64,000 bases of DNA from Smallanthus sonchifolius (Eukaryota > Streptophyta > Magnoliopsida > Asterales > Asteraceae): contig CM042021.1 of the NCBI GenBank assembly GCA_023525975.1, positions 105,135,501 to 105,199,500 of the forward strand, in the 5' to 3' direction. This document shows positions 22,132 through 31,894 of this stretch, piece by piece. The notes under the pieces were generated by a model. The model was not told the DNA's origin. It worked only from the letters and a program-made list of their open reading frames with translations, and made no database searches. Each line of letters begins with the position of its first letter. The first letter of the stretch is position 1. Made by a program: the position numbers and the translations under genes.

Positions 22132-22630
22132 TTAAGTCAATTTAGTTAATGGCATTGCTAGCTTGGAGAAGTCCTTGATGAACTTCCTGTAATAATCGGC
22201 CAACCCCAAGAAGCTACGCACCTCCGTTGGAGTCTTAGGTGCGTTCCACTTCACCACTGCTTCAATCTCCGTAGGATCCACCATAATCCATTCTAGGTTA
22301 ATAACATGTCCCAGAAATTGCACTTCCCGTAGCACCCTTCGAGAATTTAGCGTAAAGCTTTTCTCGCCTCAACGTCTCTAATACTTCTCGCAGATGCTCT
22401 CCATGCTCCTCCTCGCTCTTAGAGTAGATTAAAATATCATCAATAAATACAATTACCGATCTATCCAGCATTGACCGACACACGCGGTTCATTAGGTCCA
22501 TGAATGCTCCCGGAGCATTCGTCAGCCCAAAGGACATAACCAAACATTCGTAATGCCCATAACATGTCCGAAATGCAGTCTTCGGAATATCCTCTTCCCT
22601 AACCTTCAACTGGTGATACCCTGACCACAA
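22132..22630 (-). pseudogene. RT palm and thumb of element B
   Basis: MWSGYHQLKVREEDIPKTAF, LTNAPGAFMDLMNRV and the catalytic VFIDDILIYS are in frame with the upstream piece, separated only by a stop at 22648-22646. A frameshift near 22335 leads to FLGHVIN and RSFLGLADYYRKFI (thumb and connection), followed by another stop near 22132. Confidence 0.85.
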
Positions 22631-22645
22631 ATCTATACGTGAAAA

Positions 22646-23476
22646 TCACTTTGCTCCTTGCAGCTGGTCGAACAAGTCATCGATACGCGTTAACGGATAC
22701 TTGTTCTTAACCGTCATATTATTAAGCTCCCGGTAGTCGATGCACATACGCATGCTACCATCCTTATTCGTCACAAATAAGATCGGTGCACCCCAAGTTG
22801 AGATACTTGGTCTTATGAACCCCTTATCCAACAAATCTTGAAGTTGTTCCAAGAGCTCCTTCATCTCTATCGGTGCTAAACGATACGGAGCTTTAGCAAC
22901 CGGCTGAGCTCCTAGCTGTAAATCAATCTGGAATTCGATTTCTCTCTCTGGTGGTACTCCCGTCAAGTCATTAGGAAAGACATCCGGAAATTCCAGCACC
23001 ACTGGAACCTCCGACAAGTCCTTACTTTTCGCTTCAGCATTAGTGACATAGGCTAAGTACGCCTCGCACCCCCGCCTCAACGACTTCACCGCCTTCATCA
23101 TAGAGATAACCCTCGGCAGAGAGCTCACTCTATCGCCATAAACCGTCACTACCGTTCCTTCTAAAGACCTCAACCTTATCATTTTCCGTCGGCAAACAAT
23201 GTCCGCATCGAACGCGGCCAACCAATCCATTCCCAGCACAACATCAAAACCTCCTAGAGTAATAATAAATAGTCTAACAGGGAACCTATAACCCTCTAGA
23301 TCTATAAAGCAGTCATCTAATGCTTCAATGACCCTGGTGGGTGATCCCACCGTGGTCTCGACACTAAACGGCTTTTTAATCATCCTAGCCGTCCTACACA
23401 AGCTCTTGCTTGCCCCTGAATCAAATAAAACAGAAGCTAGTACATTATTAATAAAAAAAAGTACCTGAAACCACAT
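22646..23476 (-). CDS. Protease and N-terminal RT of element B (276 codons)
   Basis: The protease active site is VLFDSGASKSL, followed by FDVVLGMDWLAAFDADI. The RT start has PYRLAPIEMKELLEQLQDLL, GFIRPSISTWGAPI and MCIDYRELN. The fragment ends at a stop that interrupts the RT just before the FSRIDLWSGYHQL-type block. Part of a former gag-pol frame, so the Met at 23476 need not be a true start. Confidence 0.85.
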   Translation of the reverse strand: MWFQVLFFINNVLASVLFDSGASKSLCRTARMIKKPFSVETTVGSPTRVIEALDDCFIDLEGYRFPVRLFIITLGGFDVVLGMDWLAAFDADIVCRRKMIRLRSLEGTVVTVYGDRVSSLPRVISMMKAVKSLRRGCEAYLAYVTNAEAKSKDLSEVPVVLEFPDVFPNDLTGVPPEREIEFQIDLQLGAQPVAKAPYRLAPIEMKELLEQLQDLLDKGFIRPSISTWGAPILFVTNKDGSMRMCIDYRELNNMTVKNKYPLTRIDDLFDQLQGAK

Positions 23477-23633
23477 CAGGGTCAGTCTTGCCTTCAGCTG
23501 CAGTCATGGTGAAAGCTCTTGCCTTTGCCTTAGGTTTCTTGTCTTCCTTCTTCACTAGAATTGTTTCTTTGCTTGATCCCACACCCTGTCCTGTCCTGCA
23601 GTCTATCGCCAAATGGCCTGCACCCCCACACTG

Positions 23634-24700
23634 TTAACACTTAGGACCACGTGGGAAATCTCTAGCGAAATGCCCCGTCTTGCCGCATCTATAACAAGAA
23701 CATGTATCAGCCTTGCACTCACCCGAGTGCATCCTACCACACTTGCGACATGAATCCGGACCATTAGCCCTAGCCTTCTTCATGAACGGAACCTTTAGGT
23801 CTTTGATGAACCTCTTGAGGTGTACGGTCCATTTCTTTTCATTCGGCTTATTCTCTTGCACCTCAACTCCCATGACATCATCATACAGTGTCCTACTAAT
23901 CTCCACCGCATCGTCAAAACTCGAAGGTTGTTGAGCCTTGACCAAATGCCTAACACGATCCGGTAGACCAGCTACATATAGCTTCATCCATCACTCATCA
24001 TTTCCCGCAAAGTGTGGCACCAGACGTGCCATCTCTATGAAATTTGAAGTATACTCACGATGAGTCGACTTACCCGCCTTGAGAGTCAGAAACTCTCTCT
24101 ACCCTTTCAAGCTCTCCTGGAGCACATAACTTCTTCCTAACCAAACCCTTCAAATCATCCCAATTCATGGTTTCCAACTCTTGAGTAGTCTTTCTTTCTT
24201 TCACCGAGTTCCACCAGTGCAAAGCCTCAGCAGAAAAAGAGTGGGAGACAAACTTCACAATTTGCTCTGGCTTGCACTCACTGATAGAGATGGTGGACTC
24301 CATCTCAGTAAGCCAGTGGTACGTGGCCACTGCATCCTTCAAACCATAGAACATTGGCGGATCGCACTTCTTAAAGTGCCCATAGACACAGTTGCCATCA
24401 CTTCCAGCCGACCTCTTCTTTTTCTCTTCCTCCCCTAGCACTCTCGTTTCTAGCTCCTCGAACGCTGCCTTCATGATATCAGGTAAATACTCATGGATCA
24501 TCTCAACCACTTCCTTCTTACCTGCCTCACGAACCTCTGGTTCGAACTGGAACCATGTGCTCAGAATGCACCGAAGGTTCAGCACGCACTGACGGTTCGG
24601 TGTGAACCGACACCTCGTCATGGTTAGCATCGTCACTCTGAGCGTTCCTACGACGCCATCTAGCACTAGCATTAACAGCAACTTGTCTTCTAGGTGCCAT
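23634..24700 (-). pseudogene. gag of element B, frameshifted, zinc knuckle damaged
   Basis: The likely start is ATG at 24700-24698, giving MAPRRQVAVNASARWRRRN, basic as in Tekay gag proteins. The frame shifts near 24540, and the capsid core is then readable in 24681-24070 (CDPPMFYGLKDAVATYHW, ALHWWNSVKE). A later frame (23987-23634) has KLYVAGLPDRVRHLVK and two cysteine motifs. The second, CYRCGKTGHFARDF, has Phe where the last Cys of C-x2-C-x4-H-x4-C should be. That change would spoil zinc binding even if the frame were intact. Confidence 0.8.
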
Positions 24701-25007
24701 CAGTTACTGAAATAATAATAAACAGAGCACTATTTAGGTATCATTTAAAAGAATCCGAGCAGTGCAACTAGTTAATGACGGTGGCCAGTCGTCATTACCC
24801 TTTCGCTTTGTTTTTCAGGTTTTAAACCATCCCTATACTACATCTTGGCATAACGCCCCTGTCTTAACCTACTAACACACATACATATACGCTAACTCAT
24901 ACCTGATGCTTCTGGCTTTTGGTTACGCGTGATGACATTCCCTACACATTGATCCCATTCTCAGTCTAAGTCTAGGCATAGAGGATGCCCAGATTATTTA
25001 AACCACT

Positions 25008-25019
25008 GCTCTGATACCA
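25008..25019 (-). promoter_or_regulatory. Primer-binding site of element B (initiator tRNA-Met type)
   Basis: The minus strand reads TGGTATCAGAGC, 3 nt inside the 5' LTR end (plus strand: GCTCTGATACCA, a short spacer, then TGTAAGGCCCC at 25023). It fixes the minus orientation. Confidence 0.9.
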
Positions 25020-26672
25020 ACTTGTAAGGCCCCAAACCCGGGAACCCAACTTGTTGGCATACACGTAAGCAAAGTAATCATAGACATAAATCCAAACTCA
25101 ATTTATTGCAGCGGAAATCAATAGTCAACAAAGGTCAATGACCCGACCCAAATAAGACTCAAATAAAGTACTGAAGTTTAAATATTTCAACGACATAACT
25201 AATAATAAATGTCATCACGAATGTCCGCGGTAACCAATTGCCATCCAGAAGCCGCCAGCTCATACTTTCTCTTTACCTGAAATAAATGCTTAAAAGTCAG
25301 CGACGCTGGGTGAGTTCTATAGTAGTTCATAGGGGATATTAAGTCCCGAAACTGTTATAAAAATGATTTACGTCACAAAGGTTTTCTCATAATAATTCAT
25401 CATCAATTCAAATAATATATTTATCAACGTACAAGTATATCATGTTGTCTAGTCCGAGGACATAAGCAATCATGATCTCCCGCCTGACCGCCGTCAGACA
25501 CAATAACCCACCGACTAAAGTCGACACACTATCAAGCTTACGCTTAATATCTCGCCTGACTAATGCCAGACTCGAAACCTCATTGACTAAAGTCAACACA
25601 TCATCAAGCTTACGCTTGACTTCCCGCCATGACATTTAAGTTCGTGAACCAAACTCATACATACATGCAAGCATAACGATTATTTAAAAACATATATTTT
25701 GTCACCAAAAACACCTTCTATGCATGCATTCACTAAAACACGTTTCGCATGTATTCATGCCCAAAACAATAAAAACAGTTAAAGGTGGGCGATAGAAACT
25801 CACCTTTGTTAGACACTCCTCGTTCTCTAGAACTCGCTAACGCCTCATGCTCGCCTTTCGACCTCGCACCTGTAATACACACAATTTACGAGTCAATAAC
25901 ACGACCCAACGTTAAACCTTCACCTACACGACTAACCCTACTTCGCGCAAGGCCACATGTACGTGCATGGCACCATACATGGTGTTCATGTGTTGCGTGA
26001 ACCATATGTACACGTTCCCGACCTTCCAACTCTTCCCGTGTGTCTCCTCTATTCATTGTACACACGCAACCTTGCATCTGGCATCTCGGTTCTCGCACTC
26101 GGCTAAACCTTGCCCGAACGGACCCAACCCAACCTTATGTCAGGTTCCTCACAGCTTCGAGTACCCCACCGCCCCGTTCCAGCCGTGAACCGCCATTACG
26201 AAGGGCTGCCGCCACCTCCCCGCATCGGAACAGCCGTGAACAGCCCCTCCGAGGGACTGCTATGTCCGTCCAGTGTCGCCGTCGGCCGCCTTGCGCAGTC
26301 TTCGGCTTCCCCGACCCTAGCTGCACGCCCGTAAACCCTTCTCTTAGCACCCTTAGGGTTCTCAGCCAACACTCACTTGACTCCCACGAGTTTCAAACGA
26401 CAAAATGATTATACGTAAGGAATATAAGAATAATACCTTCGATCCGAGCGACTCGTGCAAATCGAATCGCCTAGAACCCGCCTTCTTCCTCCCCTCGTCC
26501 TCCACGAAACCCTAGAATCATACCACATGTTAACATGGTTAAACGGGAATCAAATCACACAAACAATGACTAGAGGCTCACAATTTTACCTTGCTTTGAA
26601 CACGAAACACGATGAACGGCCTCTCCTCTCTCCCTTTTTCCTCTCGGCAGCCGCAAACAAGAAATGGGGAAC

Positions 26673-28447
26673 TGATGTGTTGATATTTACACATCTTTTT
26701 GGCACAAAACTTCGCTCATTTAACGATCAATTCTTGGTTATATTCAACGTTTAGGCACTTATTTGCTTCATTTCCTGTTTTGTAGGTTTTTGTGAAGCTT
26801 GTGAACAAACAAGAAGATTCCAGGATAAAAAGTGAAGTTTTTAGGGTTTCTGTGATGAAGGCACGGTCGTGCCCCTAATTGGCACGGTCGTGCCTAACTT
26901 GCAAACCCTAAGCACGGTCGCGCCCGGTACATGGCACGACCGCGCCAAGCCAAAAGGCAAGGCACAACCGTGCCCTGCCTCCACACGGTCGCGGGAACAC
27001 TCGTGAGTCTGACACCTCGAAGCAAGAGACCCAATGGAAGCTCCGGATCGGTCAACCCTCTGTCATGCGGTCGTGCTATGACCTAGACACGACCGCGCCT
27101 TTGTACCTGACACGGTCGTGCCTTCTCTCTAGGCACGGTCGTGCTTCCCACTTTCTATTTAAACAGAACTTAAACTCTCATTCAGACATCAAGCAACCAG
27201 GGAGAAAGTCTACTGTTCCAGCTCGTATTTCTCTTGTTCCAGCCATATTTCAAGATTCTTGGAGAGGATACAACATCAAGAGGATCACCATACATCAACA
27301 ACAACATCTAGGCTTGGAGGAGTGGTTTGATTCTTGTTTTCATATCATGTTTCACACTATTTTTCCCTGCTTATTTGTAATTTTGGTGCTCATGATGAGC
27401 TAAAACTCTTGTTCACTTTGGTTTAGATGAAGTTTAGATACATTTGACAACATTCATGGATTATTGGCAATTATTGTGCTAATGTTATGACAATCGTATG
27501 ATTATTCTTTGATGAAATTATGTATTCAAGTATTTTGAGTTGTTTACAAGACTTGTATTTGTGTATGCCATATTATGTTGGAAAACTTGTGGTTTATGCT
27601 TATATTCATGGATTGGTGTATGTAATTATACTAGTTTATGGCATTTGACTAGGAATGGTGAATGAAGTCTTGTTTGTGAGTCATTATATTTGCATGTGTA
27701 TCCTTATGCTTATGTTTGGAAAGATAAAGTATTTGTTATGATGTTTCATGCTTAGTCTTATGTTTATCTAGGAATTGTTGACACATTCTCCTAATTTATA
27801 TAACCTTTGTATGAACATTGTATGTTGAAGAAATGCATATTGTTGTCTAATTTAATCAACTTGAGGTGGGTAGTGTGTTGTTCATATTATCTTTCCAACT
27901 AGTTGTTGGATTAGTATACCTTAATCGGAAGCTAGTTCAATCTTTATAAACATTGACATGATTGTTAAACACGTGAGCTTCATTGTATGATTTTAGGTGG
28001 TTGGTTTGTATAATTCATGCTAGCTTTCCGAATGGTCATTTGATTAGATATCTTTGACGAGAATTTAGTCAATTTATGTTTCGTGTATTTGCCATGTTTC
28101 TATGAGTGTATTGAATGTATTCTAGATGGATTCGACACCGAAGTGATATTTTCTCCTTAATTGTTTGAATTGTGATCTTAGCTTAGTTTTTATATATTTG
28201 CGTGTTAGTTAATTAAACAAAACTCTCCAAAATATCATTATACCCTCACTTGATTAGATTTTAGTTCCGGTTTATTATCGCATTCCACCGTGTCCACGGA
28301 TTGATATCCGGTTCTTACCTTTACTATATTGCTATCCGACGGGTACACTGCCCGATGTGTGTGTGATTAGTCTTTGGTGAAAACCCTTTTTAAAACCACT
28401 TGTGTAAAAAACCTTTATTAAAATATATATATAGTTTCAACACATCA
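26673..28447. mobile_element. Solo LTR F
   Basis: It runs TGATGTGTTG...CAACACATCA, with perfect 10-bp terminal inverted repeats and the exact TSD GGAAC (26668-26672 and 28448-28452). At 1775 bp with no PBS, PPT or coding sequence, it is a solo LTR left by recombination between two LTRs. The same site in the other B LTR (19918-19932) is empty, which confirms the insertion. It carries about ten GGCACGGTCGTGCC-like dyads (26860-27146). Confidence 0.9.
26860..27146. repeat. Array of about ten GGCACGGTCGTGCC-type dyads in solo LTR F
   Basis: Copies lie at about 26860, 26881, 26912, 26933, 26961, 26983, 27066, 27089, 27109 and 27133. All are variants of a 14-mer with imperfect dyad symmetry (GGCACGGTCGTGCC, GGCACGACCGCGCC, GGCACAACCGTGCC). 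Confidence 0.85.
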
Positions 28448-29559
28448 GGAACCCCCCTCCATGCATAACACCCTAAAGGGGTTGTTGTCGGACCGGGCTT
28501 GGCCCTCGCGCGCTGCCGTCTAAACCTCGGGCTCGGCCTGTCTTGAAATATTTTACAAAACTCTCCCTCAAGTCCCGATTGTTACATAATAACCCCCGTC
28601 TAACTATCCACATAAATGAAAATGTCCAACATCCGCTAAATTGTCTATACCCTAGAACAATTCTTTACAAACCCGTTCTCTAAGCGAGAAACCGGGATGT
28701 TACAAAGGGTAGAGCTGAGCTCATGACGAGTATCCCGACGTGGATAACCCTGACGAGGGTGCAATAATGAGGTGTGTGTTTGTCTACATATATGTATATG
28801 AGTGTTAAATTGCATACAAGTGTAGTGTTTTATTTATTCTGCAGGGGATGATATCAATGTGATGTGTAGTTGGTATTAATATGGTGAGTAGAGTTAGATT
28901 GATCTTTGTGTCAAGATTGTGAAGTGGTGTTTACAACTGTTATGCCAGTTAGTTTGTGGGAGTCTTGGTTAGGGCTGGTTCAGCCGGTGTCTAGAGGATG
29001 GTTGAGATAACCAGTGTGTGGTTAATATGTGTGGTAAACTTTGAGTTATCAGAGTGGTAAGTTCGACCCATGTCAGAGAGACTCACTAGGTTAAAATGGT
29101 GGAGTGAGTCTTGGGTGGCGAATCCTTTGGGATATTGTAAGATAACGGGGATTATCTATCTATATGATGATAATTGACAAAACTATTTTAGAAGGACCGA
29201 GGGTCTCGAGTGGAAATTAACGTTAAATGAGACGAGTTGGCTTTTGTTTAAATTTAACCATTAGAACTCACTCAGCGTAGCTGACTTTGTGTGTACGTTA
29301 GATTGTGTTGCAGGTGAGCTTTGGGGTCGACGTATCTTGGCTTGGGAGCGGTAGTACTCGGGTTGGTGTGCAGGCATTCGTGAGGTAAAGTTAATAACGA
29401 TAATGACTTTAAAGGGGAAAATTATTTTAGAAAGACTACTGCTGTATGTTTAATTAATAAAACGAGTACTTTTATAAGAGAATACCTAGTAATGAGAACC
29501 AACTGTAGGGTGCCTGGTTTGGGGCCTTACATTTCTCAACGGCGGCGCTTCAGTGGTGA

Positions 29560-29895
29560 AAAGAAGCTGAATCCTCACGACCTTTAAAAAGAAGGGCTCG
29601 TCTTAATCGTGATCGGACGGCTGCTAACACACTTCTACACAAAGACTATTTTGACGAATGGTGTACTTACAGCGAGGTGCAATTTAGTACCCGGTTTAGA
29701 ATGAGCCGGAATTTATTTTTAAGAATTAAAAATGACATGGAAAGAGAGGTGCCTTGGTTCCCCCAATGGGTTGATGCAAGAGGTAGGATTGGTTTTACGT
29801 CCGTGCAAATGTGTACCGCCGCGATTCGTCAAATGGCATATGGCACCGCAAGTGATTCGTTCGATGATTACTTGACGATGTCAAGTGCCTTAACC
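29560..29895 (+). pseudogene. PIF/Harbinger transposase, N-terminal fragment
   Basis: An open frame from 29560 reads RDRTAANTLLHKDYFDEW, then RFRMSRNLFLRIKNDMERE, DARGRIGFTSVQMCTAAIRQ and MAYGTASDSFDDYLTMS. This is the conserved start of plant PIF/Harbinger (ALP1-like) transposases. Similarity ends after about 29895 and the frame closes at 29925. A TGA lies just before 29560. The catalytic DDE core is missing. A matching C-terminal end lies at 30986-31090. The LTR of element A ends 28 bp upstream, so A probably inserted into this element. Confidence 0.7.
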
Positions 29896-29925
29896 GGTGG
29901 ACCTAGGCATATGCCTTGGTCATGA

Positions 29926-30985
29926 ACTGGTGCAAATTCTTTTTAACACCTAAGCCGCACTCGTCTTCCTCCCCAACCCGTAACCCAAACCCTAGCCACC
30001 CAATCGTTCACATTTTCACAACGACCGATCCTCAGAACAAGGGGCTTTTGATCAGGGGGTTGAGACGAGTCTAATGACGCAAGAATTACCTCGAATGGTT
30101 GCGTGTGGAGGACGAACGGCAGGGGTGTCCGAATCGGTGTTCTTCGAGCTCGACCGAGCCTTGGAGGTGAAATGTAGTAATCACGAGTGTTTAGAAAGTT
30201 TGTAGTGAGTGTCGTAAAGGTGTGGGATCAAATTTTATAGGCAAATTTCATGTATAACGCTCGAATTTATTGTGAGTTTGATGAGGAACGGTTATGTGAC
30301 GTTTGCGCTCGAATTCATTGATTTATGTTGCTTGATATGGAGGGCCAGAACGGTCGCATGTTGATTTGTTTGTGATTGATTAGAGTTTAACACCCGAATT
30401 GAAGATTTTTGGGATCGAATTTGATGATGATTTCGTTCCTGTTGACTTCCCAAAGTCAAACTACGGGTTTGGGGATTCAAAACTCAAGGGGGGGGGGGGT
30501 TTCAAATTGAGGGTTCAATGTATCCAAAGGGGTTCATTTGATTAAGGGGGTTCAAAACCAAGTTCCTTAGCCTTAAATCTTTTGTAAATATATATATAAT
30601 TTTGCTTTTGTTTTTTATAAAATTTATAAAAAAACAAAAAAAATGTTAAACATATATATTTAAAATTAAACAAATATTTTTATATGGTTTATTAATAAAT
30701 TTATATATGTATTTATAATTAATCGTGTATATATATATATATATATATCTTTAGGTTTATATAAAAGAGTGAAACTACACAATGTAAATTAAATTCTTAA
30801 ATAAATGAAATAAATATATATGTACGTAGATATATTATATTATATATATATATATATATATCTATAGTGATGTTATAATATGAATGTAACACTGAGTGGT
30901 ATGTCTTGTAATTAATATCAACCAGAACTGAAATTGAAATAATATTATTGCATAAATCAAAGCATGAGAAAATCATGGATGTTAC
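29926..30985. other. Unassigned stretch between the two transposase fragments
   Basis: No gene is seen. The left half is moderately GC-rich with an aaaccctag motif near 29985 and a G12 run near 30489-30500. The right half is AT-rich with two (AT)n tracts (30730-30748 and 30838-30860). The segment 30885-30986 reads TGTAACACTGAGTGG...GGATGTTACA and looks like a short LTR-like fragment, but I found no TSD. Confidence 0.4.
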
Positions 30986-31090
30986 AAAAAGCGAAAAAAC
31001 CGTCAAGAAATACAACAACGGGATATTCATGATGCACTCAAAGCGGACTTGATCGAGCATATTTATGAACGTTGTCAAGATTTTAATTAA
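30986..31090 (+). pseudogene. PIF/Harbinger transposase, C-terminal fragment
   Basis: The frame reads RDIHDALKADLIEHIYER and ends QDFN-stop (TAA 31088-31090). This matches the typical end of plant PIF/Harbinger transposases (DIHxxLRxDLIEHIW-like). Together with 29560-29895 it suggests one transposase gene that lost its centre or was interrupted. Confidence 0.6.
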
Positions 31091-31379
31091 ATATTAGTTT
31101 TAATGTTTTTTTTAATTTATGTAATTTTATTTATGGAGATTTTATTTAATGTAATTTTATTTATATAAAATTAATATATAATTTTATTAATAAATTATAC
31201 ACCACACTCACTCACTTGGCTATTTCCCTTGCCAAATGAATGTGGTGTGAGAATTGAATAAAATGACGTGGCGGCACGTGGCAACCACTTTTGAATACAC
31301 AATTTTATTTTCATTTAAAATATAATTTTATTTTTTCGATAAATAATTTTGAATACATACATATATCTATTATATTATA
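31091..31379. other. AT-rich spacer with a hairpin
   Basis: ACACCACA and TGTGGTGT (about 31198-31253) can pair around a loop of about 40 nt. It is followed by ATGACGTGGCGGCACGTGGC, a motif often found near ends of plant MITEs. It may be the 3' terminal part of the PIF element; no TSD was found. Confidence 0.35.
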
Positions 31380-31894
31380 CTAGTGGGGTCCCCGCGCTAC
31401 GCGGCGGGAATTCGATTGATGTCGGTTCGGTTCGTTATGGTAACCGCTTGAAACCGGCACACGGTATAACAAACAAAAGAGAGAACGTAAAAAATATATT
31501 AGTTACATACCCAAAATGATATAAAAATGTGTTTAACATCAATCGAAACAACAAATAATGATATCGATTCTGATAATACCTACGACAGTACTGATGTTGT
31601 TCAATCAATATCGGTTAAGTTTTAAAAATTATAAGGTTCGGTTTCTAGAACCTATACACGGCTATTTACCACAAAAAAAAAGAAATATAGAAACACTGAT
31701 TAAAATAGCACGTGGAAACAGGATATCCCTAAGCTTCAATGGCTTGTAAGTTCGTGCTACAACGATTTGTACATTATTACGAAAGCTCGGTTTGAATAAA
31801 ATTTATGTCAAAACGTAGATAAAAATAGGTACGTCATAATGGTACAATCGAAATTTTGTTAAATATTATATTTTAAAAATTATAAAAGAAAATT

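Larger units (their letters stand above)
18604..28704 (-). mobile_element. Tekay-like chromovirus B (Ty3/gypsy, complete but defective)
   Basis: The left LTR (18604-20157, the 3' LTR) and right LTR (25023-28704, the 5' LTR) flank gag, PR, RT, RNase H, integrase and a chromodomain, all on the minus strand. The TSD AAGGG is exact (18599-18603 and 28705-28709), inside the LTR of element A. The 5' LTR carries solo LTR F. Gag and pol have several stops and frameshifts. LTR divergence looks like about 4-7% by eye, with many C/T and G/A changes, so B appears older than C. Confidence 0.9.
25023..28704 (-). repeat. 5' LTR of element B, carrying solo LTR F
   Basis: On the plus strand it runs TGTAAGGCCCC...GGGATGTTACA. 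It is 3682 bp, of which 1780 bp are solo LTR F plus its TSD. The block GTCAGCGACGCTGGGTGAG (25296-25314) matches the conserved LTR block seen in A, E and the other B LTR. Short frames between 25785 and 26754 are not protein-like. Confidence 0.9.
3915..29531 (+). mobile_element. 3' LTR of gypsy element A, opened by elements C and B
   Basis: The LTR starts TGTAACATCCCG at 3915, after a PPT, and ends GGGGCCTTACA at 29531. Removing the two younger insertions and their duplicated targets (4967-18113 and 18604-28709) leaves segments 3915-4966, 18114-18603 and 28710-29531, about 2.36 kb in total. The ends resemble those of elements B (TGTAACATCTCG...GGCCTTACA on its own strand) and E (ends GGGGCCTTACA), so A, B and E are related families. 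The 5' part of A is outside the window, so its own TSD cannot be checked. The 135-codon frame at 4438-4845 lies inside this LTR and is not protein-like. Confidence 0.75.

Noticed and set aside
25785..26408. Several plus-strand frames of 71 to 122 codons
   Set aside because: They lie in the 5' LTR of B; Arg/Pro/Ser-rich because of base composition; no match to the other LTR frame.
30797..31078. Minus-strand frame of 93 codons
   Set aside because: It is antisense to the PIF transposase C-terminus and runs into (AT)n DNA.
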